Counted from the first letter of the stretch, positions 50,869 through 60,875 are shown. The stretch: DNA of 64,000 nt from Paenibacillus harenae DSM 16969 (GCF_000422465.1 NZ_KE383844.1:681070-745069); one strand, 5' to 3'. A program made the numbers and translations. Notes: generated from the sequence alone by a model not told the origin.

Positions 50869-52782
50869 TTAGTGTTTCAATTTAACCTCGTTAAGGATAC
50901 GGTCGATAACCGCCTGCAGCGTGTGAGCGCCGAGATCGCCTTGGCCTCTTTGGCGCAAGGAGACTGTGCTTTGCTGCAGCTCGTTCTCGCCTAATACGAT
51001 TGTGTAAGGCACCTTCTCCAGGCCGGCCTCGCGGATTTTGTAACCCAGCTTCTCGCTGCGGTCGTCCGCCTCGGCGCGAATACCGGCTGCAGCGAGCGAA
51101 CGTCTCACCTCATAGGCGTAATCCGCATATTTATCCGAGACCGGCAGTAGCTTCACTTGAACCGGGGACAGCCACAGCGGGAACGCGCCCGAATAATGCT
51201 CCGTCAGTATGCCGACAAACCGGTCGATCGATCCGTATACCGCGCGGTGTATAACAACCGGCCGATGCTTTTGGTTATCCTCGCCGATATAGGACAGTTC
51301 GAATTTCTCCGGCATCTGAAAATCAAGCTGAATCGTGCCGCACTGCCAGCTCCGCTTCAAGGCGTCCAAGATATGAAAATCGATTTTCGGGCCGTAAAAG
51401 GCTCCGTCGCCTTCATTCAACCGGTACGCAATTCCCCGGTCCTCCAGGACGTTTTTTAGCGACTGCTCAGCCTGATCCCATAGTTCCTGCGAGCCCATCG
51501 AATCATCCGGCCTCGTCGACAGCTCCACTTTATAAGCGAAGCCGAACACGTTATACATATGGTCGATCATCGAGATGGCCCGTCCGATTTCATCCTCGAT
51601 CTGATCGGGACGAACGAACAGGTGGGCATCGTCCTGACAGAACGTACGCACCCGCATCATGCCGTTCAGCGCTCCCGAATACTCGTGCCGGTGAACCTGT
51701 CCGAATTCCGCAAGCCGCAGCGGCAGCTCCCGGTAGGAGCGGCGGCTGTTTTTGAAAATCAGCATATGCCCCGGACAATTCATCGGCTTCAGCGCGTATT
51801 TCGTCTCATCGACGTTTGTAAAATACATATTTTCTTTATAGTGATCCCAGTGGCCCGATTGCTCCCACATGCGGTTGTTCATCATGAACGGCGTCCGCAC
51901 TTCCTCGTAGTCGCCTTGCCGCAGCAGCTCTCTGGCAAATTCCTCGAGCTCTGTGCGCACCGTCATCCCTTTCGGCAAATAGAACGGCATCCCGGGCGCT
52001 TCCTCCGAGAACATGAACAAGCCCAGCTCCTTGCCAAGCTTGCGGTGATCGCGTTTCTTCGCTTCCTCAAGCAGCTGAAGATGCTCATCGAGCTGCGGCT
52101 TTCTTGGGAAAGCCGTGCCGTAAACCCGCTGCAGCATTTGATTATTGGAATCGCCGCGCCAGTAGGCGCCTGCGACATGCAGCAGCTTGAACGCCTTGAT
52201 TCTACCCGTCGACGGCAGGTGCGGGCCTCTGCACAGGTCGACAAACTCCCCCTGCTCATACAGCGTAATGACCACATCCTCCGGCAAATCGCGGATAAGC
52301 TCCAGCTTTAACGGCTCCTCCATTTGCCCGAACCGTACATTCGCTTCCTCCCGGCTCACCTCGCGGCGGCTGATCTGCAGATCTTCTTGAATGATCCGCT
52401 GCATTTCAGCTTCGATCGCGGCGAGATCATCGCTGGATAACGGCTTCTCTACAGCGATATCATAATAGAAGCCGTCCTCGATCACCGGACCGATCCCCAG
52501 CTTTACGGCCTTGCTGCCGTAAATCCGCTTGATAGCCTGCGCCATGACATGCGCCGTGCTGTGACGGCAAATCTCGAGCCCTTCCGGGCTGTCCAGCGTC
52601 ACGAGCTCAATCCGTCCGTCCTCCCGAACGGCATGCGACATGTCGACGAGCTGTCCATCGAGGATAGCTGCCACTGCGTTCTTTCTCAGGCCGATACCGA
52701 TCGATCCCGCGATTTCTTCCACGGTCGTGCCCTGCACATATTCCTTTCTTGTTCCATCCGGCAAAATTAATTTCATCTTCAT
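50869..52782 (-). CDS. thrS: Threonyl-tRNA synthetase
   Basis: 637 residues, class II synthetase. TGS domain (MKLILPDGTRKEYVQGTTVEEIAG), editing domain with the HSTAHVMAQAIKR metal motif, and catalytic motifs MNCPGHMLIFKN, RVRTFCQDDAHLF and VIHRAVYGSIDRFVGIL. The anticodon-binding domain closes the protein. GGAGG precedes ATG 52782. Expression is controlled by the T-box leader upstream. Confidence 0.97.
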   Translation of the reverse strand: MKMKLILPDGTRKEYVQGTTVEEIAGSIGIGLRKNAVAAILDGQLVDMSHAVREDGRIELVTLDSPEGLEICRHSTAHVMAQAIKRIYGSKAVKLGIGPVIEDGFYYDIAVEKPLSSDDLAAIEAEMQRIIQEDLQISRREVSREEANVRFGQMEEPLKLELIRDLPEDVVITLYEQGEFVDLCRGPHLPSTGRIKAFKLLHVAGAYWRGDSNNQMLQRVYGTAFPRKPQLDEHLQLLEEAKKRDHRKLGKELGLFMFSEEAPGMPFYLPKGMTVRTELEEFARELLRQGDYEEVRTPFMMNNRMWEQSGHWDHYKENMYFTNVDETKYALKPMNCPGHMLIFKNSRRSYRELPLRLAEFGQVHRHEYSGALNGMMRVRTFCQDDAHLFVRPDQIEDEIGRAISMIDHMYNVFGFAYKVELSTRPDDSMGSQELWDQAEQSLKNVLEDRGIAYRLNEGDGAFYGPKIDFHILDALKRSWQCGTIQLDFQMPEKFELSYIGEDNQKHRPVVIHRAVYGSIDRFVGILTEHYSGAFPLWLSPVQVKLLPVSDKYADYAYEVRRSLAAAGIRAEADDRSEKLGYKIREAGLEKVPYTIVLGENELQQSTVSLRQRGQGDLGAHTLQAVIDRILNEVKLKH

Positions 52783-52794
52783 CCTGCAGCCTCC

Positions 52795-53095
52795 AATCGA
52801 ATAAAAGTTGAACGCAAAAAAACGCCTCTCTCCACAAAGGGACGAGTGCGTTCAGCTCGTGGTTCCACCCTCATTCGATCCGCTGCTTTCTCCGCCGGCC
52901 TTCGGCCAGCGCTTAACAGCATGCAGGATCCTTATTGAGCATCCGGTAACGGGGATGAGACGGTGTCATTTACTGCCGCGACGAAGGAGGCGCAGGTTCA
53001 ATCACACGGCTGCAAAGGGGTAATCTCGCAACCGTAGCTGAAGAAGCTTGCAGCAATCGCTTCTCTCTCTGTGCAGCCCGTTATTGGAAATCATG
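52795..53095 (-). ncRNA. T-box leader of thrS
   Basis: The minus strand carries GAGGGTGGAACCACGA (around 52857-52872), the canonical T-box that binds the uncharged tRNA acceptor end, followed by a hairpin and seven T residues (52814-52822). About 200 bases of stem I and II sequence precede it; an ACC in GAACCTG is the probable threonine specifier, though the fold was not computed. Uncharged tRNA-Thr should permit read-through into thrS. Confidence 0.88.
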
Positions 53096-53123
53096 TCTTT
53101 GGTCATAGCCTATTTATGGCTTG

Positions 53124-53152
53124 ATTGTAATCTGAATATTTCGATTCGTCAA
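53124..53152 (-). promoter_or_regulatory. Promoter of the thrS leader
   Basis: TTGACG (53147-53152) and TACAAT (53124-53129) are spaced 17 bases on the minus strand, about 30 bases before T-box stem I. Confidence 0.75.
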
Positions 53153-53171
53153 CCTCACTAGTCCATCGTCC

Positions 53172-53951
53172 CTACACCGTCGCCGACCGCTCATGCAAAT
53201 AGTCGGACGGCGAGCTCCCCGTGCTTCGCTTGAAAATGCGGTGAAAATAAGAGACGTCGTTATAGCCCAAATAGTCTGCAATCTCGCTGATCGTCAGTTG
53301 CGATTCGGTCAGCATGTAGACAGCGGTCTTCATGCGCTGGTTATGAACGTACTCGCTGATCGTCTGATTGGTGACGGTCTTGAATAAAGTCGCCGCGTAG
53401 TTCGGCGTCGTCTTGATAACGTCGCCGAGATCCTCTTTGGTTACCCTGCCGCGGTAATGCGTCTGAATATACTGCTTCATGCTCTCCACGCGCCGGTGCT
53501 TCTCCGACGGGATAACGCCCCGGTCCCGCTCCTGGTTCAAATAGATGAGCGCCTCCGTCAACAATGCCTGCGCCATCTGTTCGAAGTACGACGGACGTTC
53601 CTTCCACTGCGTCAGAATTCCGCGCAAGCGCTCCTGGATCACTTCGTAGCAGCCCAGCTTCTGCTTCAGCGGCTCCTGCAGCTGCAGGACCGGAAGGGCG
53701 GCTTCCGCAGCCGCCCGGAAATTGACGACATATTTGGTATGCAGCACGGTCGGAATGCTTTTGCCGTAATAAGGGACATGGCCTGGAAGGAGCAGCAGAT
53801 CTCCCTTCTCCAAAATCACCTTCTCCTTCTTCACCCAATAAACACATTTGCCGTAAGTGACCAATGCGAGATGAAAGCTCCGGGTCTCTCCCAAGCCCTC
53901 CTCATACCAATCGGCTCCGTTGTCCTGATGCGCATCCGAAATCGCAAGCAT
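53172..53951 (-). CDS. AraC-family transcriptional regulator
   Basis: 259 residues. A cupin-like sensing domain (about 20-120, FHLALVTYGKCVYWVKKEKVILEKGDLLLLPGHVPYYG) precedes two C-terminal HTH motifs (VTKEDLGDVIKTTPNYAATLFKTVTNQTISEYVHNQRM; TISEIADYLGYNDVSYFHRIFKRSTGSSPSDYL). It probably senses a sugar or sugar phosphate. It is divergent from pyruvate kinase across a direct/inverted repeat at 53968-53993. Confidence 0.9.
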   Translation of the reverse strand: MLAISDAHQDNGADWYEEGLGETRSFHLALVTYGKCVYWVKKEKVILEKGDLLLLPGHVPYYGKSIPTVLHTKYVVNFRAAAEAALPVLQLQEPLKQKLGCYEVIQERLRGILTQWKERPSYFEQMAQALLTEALIYLNQERDRGVIPSEKHRRVESMKQYIQTHYRGRVTKEDLGDVIKTTPNYAATLFKTVTNQTISEYVHNQRMKTAVYMLTESQLTISEIADYLGYNDVSYFHRIFKRSTGSSPSDYLHERSATV

Positions 53952-53967
53952 CCGATCGCCTCCATCG

Positions 53968-53993
53968 TACTATAGTATATTTATAGTACTATA
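53968..53993. promoter_or_regulatory. Operator-like repeat between araC-type gene and pyk
   Basis: GTACTATA occurs twice at 53968 and 53986 (18-base spacing), and TATAGTA / TACTATA forms an inverted repeat at 53971-53993. AraC-family activators typically bind such spaced half-sites. Confidence 0.45.
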
Positions 53994-54052
53994 TTTCTTA
54001 TTTCGTTTCGAGCGGCCGCGTTACAATGAATAAAACGAGGAGGCCTTCAAAC

Positions 54053-55468
54053 ATGCTAAAAACAAAAATTATTTGTACGATGGGACCCGCTTGCGATTCT
54101 ATTCCGACCCTCAAGGAAATGATCCAAGCCGGCATGACCGTCGGCAGACTGAATATGGCTCACGGCGAATTAGAGGATCATGTGCAGCGGATGGAAAATA
54201 TCCGGCAAGCGGCCCGGGAGCTGGGGACGTTCGTGCCGATTATGATGGATATCAAGGGACCGGAGGTGCGGATCGGAAAGCTGAAGGAAGCGTCCTGCGA
54301 GCTAATCGTCGGCGAGGAGCTCGTCCTTACCACCGATGAAGCGCTTGGCGACGCAAGCCGGCTGCCCGTCAATTACCCAGGGCTGCCATCCGTGGTTACG
54401 CCTGGCGACCGGATTCTAATTGACGACGGGCTCGTAGATCTTACCGTGCTCTCCGTAAACGGCGGCGACATCCGCTGCAGCATCGTTAGCGGCGGGACGC
54501 TGAAGCCAAGAAAAGGCGTCAATCTTCCCGGCATCAAGACGACGCTGCCTGGCGTTACGGAACGTGACGTAAAGCATATTCACTTCGGGCTGAAGCATAA
54601 CGTCGAGATTATCGCTGCTTCATTCGTGCGCAAAGCGGAGGATATTCTGGAAATCCGCAACATTCTGGAAGAAGCCGGCGCCGGACACGTCCAGATCATC
54701 TCCAAAATTGAAAACGAAGAAGGCATGACGAATCTGGACGCCATTATCGAAGCTTCGGACGGCATCATGGTCGCGCGCGGCGATCTTGGCGTCGAAGTGC
54801 CGATCGAAGATGTGCCGATGATGCAGCGCGAGATGATCAACAAGTGTAATCTGGTGGGCAAACCGGTCATCGTCGCGACGCATATGCTTGAATCGATGCA
54901 GGTGAACCCTCGCCCTACGCGCGCCGAGGTGAGCGACGTCGCCAATGCGGTGCTGCAGGGCGCCGATGTCGTGATGCTGTCGGGAGAGACCGCAGCCGGC
55001 AAATATCCGGTTCAATCCGTCCGGACGATGGCGTCGATCGCGGGAAAAGCCGAGATGATGATCGATTACAACGAGCAGTTCACGAAGAAAAGATCGCAGC
55101 ACAGCACCGACATTACGGAGGTCATCAGCCAAGGCGTCGTCAGCTCGTCGCTTGAGCTGAACGCGAAGGCAATCCTCACTTCAACGGAAAGCGGCTTTAC
55201 CGCTCGAATGGTGTCGAAATATCGCCCGCAAGCGCCGATTATCGCCATTACGCAGCATGACCACGTGCTGGCGAAAATCTGTCTGCTCTCCGGCGTTATC
55301 CCCGTGAAGGGCGATGCCGTAACAACGACCGACGAAATGTTCGAATCCGCGACGCGTAACGCGGCGGCAACGGGCTTGATCGTTCCCGGCGACACGATCG
55401 TCCTCTCTGCAGGGGTGCCGCTCGGCCAAGCAGGAGCAACCAACCTGATCAAGGTTGCGCAAGTATAA
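54053..55468 (+). CDS. pyk: Pyruvate kinase (short form)
   Basis: 471 residues from ATG 54053, with GAGGAGG upstream. LKTKIICTMGPACDS, RLNMAHGELEDH, MDIKGPEVRIG, SKIENEEGMTNLDAIIEASDGIMVARGDLGVEVP and RAEVSDVANAVLQGADVVMLSGETAAGKYPV are all pyruvate kinase signatures. It converts PEP and ADP to pyruvate and ATP. It lacks the extra C-terminal PEP-utiliser-like domain of the roughly 585-residue Bacillus enzyme, so it may be a second, specialised isozyme linked to the AraC regulator. Confidence 0.95.
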   Translation: MLKTKIICTMGPACDSIPTLKEMIQAGMTVGRLNMAHGELEDHVQRMENIRQAARELGTFVPIMMDIKGPEVRIGKLKEASCELIVGEELVLTTDEALGDASRLPVNYPGLPSVVTPGDRILIDDGLVDLTVLSVNGGDIRCSIVSGGTLKPRKGVNLPGIKTTLPGVTERDVKHIHFGLKHNVEIIAASFVRKAEDILEIRNILEEAGAGHVQIISKIENEEGMTNLDAIIEASDGIMVARGDLGVEVPIEDVPMMQREMINKCNLVGKPVIVATHMLESMQVNPRPTRAEVSDVANAVLQGADVVMLSGETAAGKYPVQSVRTMASIAGKAEMMIDYNEQFTKKRSQHSTDITEVISQGVVSSSLELNAKAILTSTESGFTARMVSKYRPQAPIIAITQHDHVLAKICLLSGVIPVKGDAVTTTDEMFESATRNAAATGLIVPGDTIVLSAGVPLGQAGATNLIKVAQV

Positions 55469-55481
55469 AGCGGCAATCGTC

Positions 55482-55525
55482 AGGAGCTTGCCGGTATCCG
55501 CTGATATCGGCAGGCTCCTTCTCTT
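55482..55525 (+). terminator. Terminator of pyk
   Basis: AGGAGC.TGCCG pairs with CGGCA.GCTCCT over a 14-base loop, followed by TCTCTT. It is 13 bases past the stop codon. Confidence 0.75.
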
Positions 55526-55629
55526 ATGACAGGCATGAGGTTTCACAATATGTATGCTTATTCCCCGCTTGTGAATGATAGTATAATGGGAATACACTAA
55601 TCGGCAATTCGTAAGGAGGAACAAGGGGC

Positions 55630-55926
55630 ATGATGAAAGAACATACGGTCCATTTCAAAATTATCCGGGGCAAAGAAACGAAACATTTAACAGGCTTAAT
55701 CTACCTGGAGGAGAACGCGAAGCCTACCTTGCAGGATTTTGCGCAATGCTTGAAGCAATGCGGTCACGATGTGCATATCGAGAACGGGGAGCAGTTTATT
55801 TTCAGATCGAATAAGCCCGGTGAGGATTACCTGATCGACGTTCTGGAGGACTATCAGCCGGGTGCAAAAGATCCCCTTGCCGAAAATCTGGCCAAAAGCT
55901 TCATCAAAAATACCCCGATTCTTTAA
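55630..55926 (+). CDS. Hypothetical small soluble protein
   Basis: 98 residues with GGAGGAACAAGG before ATG 55630. It is acidic, alpha/beta, with no membrane segment (IIRGKETKHLTGLIYLEEN...FIFRSNKPGEDYLIDVLEDYQPG). I recognise no family. Good initiation and codon use support it as a real gene. Confidence 0.65.
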   Translation: MMKEHTVHFKIIRGKETKHLTGLIYLEENAKPTLQDFAQCLKQCGHDVHIENGEQFIFRSNKPGEDYLIDVLEDYQPGAKDPLAENLAKSFIKNTPIL

Positions 55927-56095
55927 CCAGCAGCACGCGGCAGACTAACGCCTTAGCCCCATTTTACCGCGCTCATTATCCTCATTTTTAAGACTTTGGA
56001 AATATTTTCAACCCAGCCGCGTTATGTTACGCTTTCTTCATCAAATAAAACACCAAGCCCGCAGCAAGGTGCAATGACAAGAAAGTTGGTGGCTC

Positions 56096-56470
56096 TTGCG
56101 TAACGCTGAAGCAGTCATTACCGTATACATGATTCTAATTTCATTGCCGCTTATCCTGCTCGCCTTCATGGTGATCAGGCAATCGTTTCAATCCGACCGG
56201 GAGATCAAACGAATTTTGAAAAAAGGACATTCCGCCGAAGCAACGGTCAGCTCGTTACGCCAGACCAATTCCGAAATCAACGGCCATCCCGAGGTATTTA
56301 TCGGCTTAACGATTCCAAGAGAGCATGAGGAGCCTCTTCGCACGATTATCAAAACCGCCATTGATATGGTTCATATTCCCGAGTATCAGCCCGGCCATAA
56401 AGTAAGGGTTAAAGTGCTGGAGGTCGACGGGAGAGTAAAGGTGGCTTTGGATGGTTCACAGGTTTATTAA
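56096..56470 (+). CDS. Hypothetical membrane-anchored protein
   Basis: 124 residues starting at TTG 56096 with a weak upstream site. One N-terminal membrane helix (TVYMILISLPLILLAFMVI) and a beta-rich C-terminal domain (KKGHSAEATVSSLRQT...HKVRVKVLEVDGRVKVALDGS), resembling small OB-like modules of membrane proteins. Function unknown. It is convergent with the next gene and they share a terminator. Confidence 0.6.
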   Translation: MRNAEAVITVYMILISLPLILLAFMVIRQSFQSDREIKRILKKGHSAEATVSSLRQTNSEINGHPEVFIGLTIPREHEEPLRTIIKTAIDMVHIPEYQPGHKVRVKVLEVDGRVKVALDGSQVY

Positions 56471-56471
56471 C

Positions 56472-56501
56472 GCAAAGAGCGCCTCGTTGGGCGCTCTTTT
56501 G
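56472..56501. terminator. Bidirectional terminator
   Basis: CAAAGAGCGCC pairs with GGGCGCTCTTTTG around TCGTT, with T-runs on both strands. It serves the convergent genes ending at 56470 and 56540. Confidence 0.88.
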
Positions 56502-56539
56502 CCTCGCAGCACCGCCGGATAGACGGTGTTCCCTCCGAT

Positions 56540-56929
56540 TTATTTTTTCGTCAAACGGACAATAAAGAATACGCCCTCGATGATCAGGCCGATCACAAAG
56601 CCGGCAACGACGGCCTCCAGAAAGGCAAAGAGGCTGATCAGGTCTTCCCACCCGGTCGTACCATTGGCGTACATGCCCATCCATACTAGTCCGGCCGCCA
56701 AGCCTATTTGAGAAAACAGCCACAATCTCCAGGCACCCAGCCACCCGGTGAATCCGAAGAGGAACGACAGGATCGCAGCGAGTATCATAAAACGGAAAGC
56801 ATGCGTTCCGGTAAATGGCTGACCCAGCAGTACAAACCGGATGATCCATAGCAGAACGCTGGTAAGCAATGACGATACACCGGCAATCAACCACCACTGG
56901 CTGCTTCTTGCCGCAGGAATCCAGCGCAT
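56540..56929 (-). CDS. Hypothetical four-helix membrane protein
   Basis: 129 residues from ATG 56929, chosen because AAAGGGGG lies upstream. Four hydrophobic segments span almost the whole protein (SSLLTSVLLWIIRFVLLG, ILAAILSFLFGFTGWLGAW, SQIGLAAGLVWMGMYANG, VVAGFVIGLIIEGVFFIV). No family was recognised. Confidence 0.6.
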   Translation of the reverse strand: MRWIPAARSSQWWLIAGVSSLLTSVLLWIIRFVLLGQPFTGTHAFRFMILAAILSFLFGFTGWLGAWRLWLFSQIGLAAGLVWMGMYANGTTGWEDLISLFAFLEAVVAGFVIGLIIEGVFFIVRLTKK

Positions 56930-57065
56930 ACGATACGCCCCCTTTCTTATTTTCAAGCCTGCTTACCCTTATAAACGTTTGCTAGGTTGACTATGTTTCG
57001 TTCAAACGAAGCGTTTGCGATCAAGATCGAGTCTAACCCTTCGCCGGCGGAAATTCGTTTACTAA

Positions 57066-58325
57066 TCAAACGGCAACCGGAAACAGCAGTTTGAACTCCG
57101 TTCCCTTCCCGAGTTCGCTCTTCATGTCTACCTTTCCGTTCATCTTCTTTATAATGCTGAACGATACCATCGTACCGAGGCCGGTTCCCTTTTCCTTCGT
57201 CGAATAATAAGGGGTTCCGAGCCTCTTCAGCTGTTCAGGGGTCATGCCGTGCCCGGTATCGCTAATGATGATAAGCGCTTGACCATGCAGCTTATCGGTC
57301 CGGAGATCCAGAACGCCGCCTCCCTGCATGGCTTCTATTGCGTTTTTGCCAATGTTGACCAAGGCTTGACGGAATTTATAACGGTCTCCCACAATATATG
57401 GCGTACATTGCCGGATTAAATTGACGTTGATTTGAATATTATTGTAATTCGCGTAGGTCAGCAGCACATTGGCCAAGTACTGAACCTCTTCATTAATATT
57501 GATTTTCTCGACCACTTCCGGGTCGGGCTTGGCGAGCGAAAGATAGTCGGTAATGATCAGCTCCGCACGGTCCAATTCCTCGAAGCATATTCTTTTATAA
57601 TATTCCTTCTTCTCTTTGTCCAGATCGGCCGAACCGAATAAATGGATAAAGCCTCGAACTGTCGTAAGCGGGTTCCGGATTTCATGAGCGACGGAGGCGG
57701 CCATGTCCCCGACGATTTTCATTTTTTCACTCTTAAAAACCTCTTCCTGCATATAGAAGTAATTTTTCAGCAATTCAATTAAATAGACGCATAGTCCGAT
57801 GAAAACGCCTTGCAGCAAATAGGTTTGCACCGTAAGCAGAGGCTTACTGGTCAGCAGCTCAAGCTGTCCCGTCAGTGTAAGATAGATACTGAATGTAAGA
57901 AGCTTAACGAGCGTGCATAAAATAAAGGCTGTTGCAATTTTTTGCGCTAATTTCATGGAACTGAAAAATTTCAGAAAAAAAAGCACGAAAACAAAGCTTG
58001 GCAGCAGCGCTGCCAAATACTGCAAATCGTTGGAGTTGCCCAAGATATAGCGATATACGTTGATCGTCAAATATAACAATAAAGAGACCTGCCACCCGCC
58101 GTATAGCGAACCGATGGCCAGCGGAATCGAACGAAAATCATAAATTAATCCGTTTAGATTGACAGGAATGGACATCGTAATGATTAGAGGCACGGCGAAC
58201 AGGAGATATAATAAAAACCGGTACAGCAGCGTACTGCTTTTGGTTTTAAAGATATAGGGGTACATAAGCAGCGGGGTAAAGATAACGAAAATATTCAATA
58301 TAAAATCTTTCAAGTAGCCTATCAT
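57066..58325 (-). CDS. kinB: KinB-like sporulation sensor histidine kinase
   Basis: 419 residues. Six or so N-terminal membrane helices (about 1-190) of the LytS/5TM type precede a HisKA domain (MAASVAHEIRNPLTTVRGFIHLF) and an HATPase domain (NIGKNAIEAMQGGG, DTGHGM, GTGLGTMVSFSII). The layout and length match Bacillus KinB, a phosphorelay kinase feeding Spo0F/Spo0A. No response regulator is adjacent, as expected for a phosphorelay kinase. The exact orthology is inferred. Confidence 0.85.
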   Translation of the reverse strand: MIGYLKDFILNIFVIFTPLLMYPYIFKTKSSTLLYRFLLYLLFAVPLIITMSIPVNLNGLIYDFRSIPLAIGSLYGGWQVSLLLYLTINVYRYILGNSNDLQYLAALLPSFVFVLFFLKFFSSMKLAQKIATAFILCTLVKLLTFSIYLTLTGQLELLTSKPLLTVQTYLLQGVFIGLCVYLIELLKNYFYMQEEVFKSEKMKIVGDMAASVAHEIRNPLTTVRGFIHLFGSADLDKEKKEYYKRICFEELDRAELIITDYLSLAKPDPEVVEKININEEVQYLANVLLTYANYNNIQINVNLIRQCTPYIVGDRYKFRQALVNIGKNAIEAMQGGGVLDLRTDKLHGQALIIISDTGHGMTPEQLKRLGTPYYSTKEKGTGLGTMVSFSIIKKMNGKVDMKSELGKGTEFKLLFPVAV

Positions 58326-58561
58326 AGGAGCCCCCAGCTTACGAATTCTCGGAATAGTGAACGGATGTAAACGACAGTATCAATATATCACAAATAAGAG
58401 AATAAGAGGCGGGGAAATGAAAGAAGTTGCTCAAGAACGACGCCCGCCCGGATGGAGCAGCTTCGCTTCCCGCGAGGCGTACGCCAGCCGTTCGGGCATT
58501 TGATTACACGGATGGAATATCCTAAGATAGGAGTAGGAATTCGAGGAGGCGACCGTTCAAC

Positions 58562-59794
58562 ATGAAACAAGAGATCATGGACAGATTCATTTCGTACGCA
58601 AAAATAGATACGCAATCTGAAGAGAGCAGCGACACCTGCCCTTCCACCCCCGGACAGCTGACGCTGGCCCGCATGCTGGTTGATGAATTAAAGGCGATCG
58701 GCATGCAAGAAGTGACGATGGACGATAACGGGTATGTCATGGCTACGCTGCCGGCCAATACGGATAAGGAAATACCGGTCATCGGCTTTCTTTCCCATGT
58801 GGACACGGCTACCGATTTCACCGGCGCTGGCGTAAATCCGCAAGTCGTAGAGGGCTACGACGGACAGGACATCATCTTGAACGCGGAGCAGCAGATCATC
58901 CTGTCTCCGCGCGACTTTCCGGAGCTCGCCGGCTACAAGGGGCACACGCTGATCACAACCGACGGCACCACTCTGCTTGGCGCTGACGATAAGGCCGGAA
59001 TTGCGGAGATTATGACCGCGATGGCTTACCTGATCGCTAATCCGGAGATAAAGCACGGTAAGGTGAGAGTCGCCTTCACCCCGGACGAGGAAATTGGCAG
59101 AGGTCCGCATAAATTCGACGTCGCCGCATTCGGGGCAGCCTTCGCTTATACGATGGACGGGGGCCCTCTCGGAGAGCTCCAATACGAAAGCTTCAACGCC
59201 GCCGCAGCCAGCATCAAGGTCAAAGGCAAGAACGTCCATCCAGGTACGGCCAAGGACAAGATGATCCATTCGGCCAAAATCGCCATGGAGCTGCACGGAC
59301 GCTTGCCCGAAAAAGATGCGCCTGAACATACCGAAGGTTATGAAGGCTTCTACCATCTGACCTCCTTCGAGGGAGACGTCGAGCAGACGCAGCTCCGCTA
59401 TATTATCCGGGATTTCGACCGGGACCGGTTTAACGGAAGAAAAGCCGAGCTGACCCAAATCGTGGAGGAGCTGAAAGAGAAATACGGAGCCGAGCGCATC
59501 GAGCTTGCCTTCAAAGATCAATATTTCAACATGAGAGAACGCATCGAACCCGTCATGGAAGTGGTCGACATTGCCCGGCAAGCGATGGAAAACTTGGGCA
59601 TTCATCCAATCATTCAGCCGATCCGCGGCGGCACCGACGGCTCCCAGCTTTCCTATATGGGATTGCCGACGCCGAATGTGTTCACCGGCGGGGAAAATTA
59701 TCACGGCCGCTTCGAGTACGTATCGGTCGACAACATGGTGCTGGCTGTAAAAACCGTCATTGAAATTGTGAAGCTATACGGCGAGAAGGACTAA
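58562..59794 (+). CDS. pepT: Peptidase T (tripeptide aminopeptidase)
   Basis: 410 residues, M20B metallopeptidase. Zinc ligands are in [26 protein letters not shown] and the C-terminal [36 protein letters not shown] is diagnostic for PepT. It releases N-terminal residues from tripeptides in the cytoplasm. GAGGAGGCG precedes the ATG. Confidence 0.95.
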   Translation: MKQEIMDRFISYAKIDTQSEESSDTCPSTPGQLTLARMLVDELKAIGMQEVTMDDNGYVMATLPANTDKEIPVIGFLSHVDTATDFTGAGVNPQVVEGYDGQDIILNAEQQIILSPRDFPELAGYKGHTLITTDGTTLLGADDKAGIAEIMTAMAYLIANPEIKHGKVRVAFTPDEEIGRGPHKFDVAAFGAAFAYTMDGGPLGELQYESFNAAAASIKVKGKNVHPGTAKDKMIHSAKIAMELHGRLPEKDAPEHTEGYEGFYHLTSFEGDVEQTQLRYIIRDFDRDRFNGRKAELTQIVEELKEKYGAERIELAFKDQYFNMRERIEPVMEVVDIARQAMENLGIHPIIQPIRGGTDGSQLSYMGLPTPNVFTGGENYHGRFEYVSVDNMVLAVKTVIEIVKLYGEKD

Positions 59795-59835
59795 ATATAT
59801 GCTTGAAAATGACCTGAGATAAGGGGATGACGTCC

Positions 59836-60864
59836 GTGAAAATCGGAACGGCGCGAACGATCGCAGCCGAGTGGGTAAAGAAGGAGGCCAGCCGGGAGGC
59901 CGGCTTCCGGGGCGCCTATTTCAGCGGCTCGACGGTAGGACAGCCTGACGCCGCTGCGCTGCCGGCCGCATCCGACATCGATGTGGTGGTCGTTCTCGAT
60001 CAGGCCGAGCCTCCGCTCAAGCTCGGGAAGTTCATCTACCGGGGCGTCCTGGTGGAAGCAACCTATCTAACCTGGAACCGGCTCGCATCGGCTTCGGAGG
60101 TGCTGTCGTCTTATCACTTGGCTGGCAGCTTCCGCGCGGATACAATCATTGCCGATCCAACGGAACATCTGCGCCGGCTGCAAGCAGAGGTGTCCCTCCG
60201 ATTCGCTGAGCCGGAATGGGTTCGCCGCCGCTACGAGGAAGCTCTGCTGCGAGTCGAACACGGGATTCGTGCAACCGATACCTCCGCACCGCTGCACGAC
60301 CAAGCGACGGCATGGGTGTTCCCGACCGGAGTGACCACGCATGTGATACTCGTTGCCGCGCTCCGGAACCCGACTGTTCGGCTCCGCTATCTCGCTGCCC
60401 GCGATGTGCTTAACGAATACGGACACGCCGATCTCTATCAGGATCTGCTGGAGCTGCTCGGCTGCGTTCATCTGACTCCCCAGCGCGCCTTGCGCCATCT
60501 TGCCGAGCTGGAGCGCACCTTCGACGCCGCAGCGGCAGCAGCCAAGACACCGTTCTTCTTCAGCACCGACATCACGGCAGCAGCGCGGCCGGTCGCTATC
60601 GATGGAAGCCGCGCGCTCATCGAGACCGGCCGTCACCGCGAAGCGGTCTTCTGGATCGTCGCGACCTTCGCGCGCTGCCAAAAGATTCTCGCCGCAGACG
60701 CTCCTCTAGAGCTGCAGCGCGAATTCGCTCCAGCCTTTGAAGCTATCCTCGCCGACCTCGGCGTCGCCGATGCAAGCGACCGCATCCGCCGCGGCGAAGA
60801 GGTTCTCCGGCTCCTGCCGAGGCTCCGCGATACCGCGGAGACGATTCTGTCCGCCAACCCCTGA
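59836..60864 (+). CDS. Nucleotidyltransferase-fold protein
   Basis: 342 residues. GTG 59836 is preferred over ATG 59827 because AAGGGG lies one base before the ATG but ten before the GTG. GAYFSGSTVGQ...ASDIDVVVVLD is the nucleotidyltransferase (GS...DxD) motif. The helical C-terminal part resembles kanamycin-nucleotidyltransferase-like proteins. Substrate is unknown; antibiotic modification is possible but unproven. It is just downstream of pepT. Confidence 0.7.
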   Translation: MKIGTARTIAAEWVKKEASREAGFRGAYFSGSTVGQPDAAALPAASDIDVVVVLDQAEPPLKLGKFIYRGVLVEATYLTWNRLASASEVLSSYHLAGSFRADTIIADPTEHLRRLQAEVSLRFAEPEWVRRRYEEALLRVEHGIRATDTSAPLHDQATAWVFPTGVTTHVILVAALRNPTVRLRYLAARDVLNEYGHADLYQDLLELLGCVHLTPQRALRHLAELERTFDAAAAAAKTPFFFSTDITAAARPVAIDGSRALIETGRHREAVFWIVATFARCQKILAADAPLELQREFAPAFEAILADLGVADASDRIRRGEEVLRLLPRLRDTAETILSANP

Positions 60865-60875
60865 CCTCGCTCACC

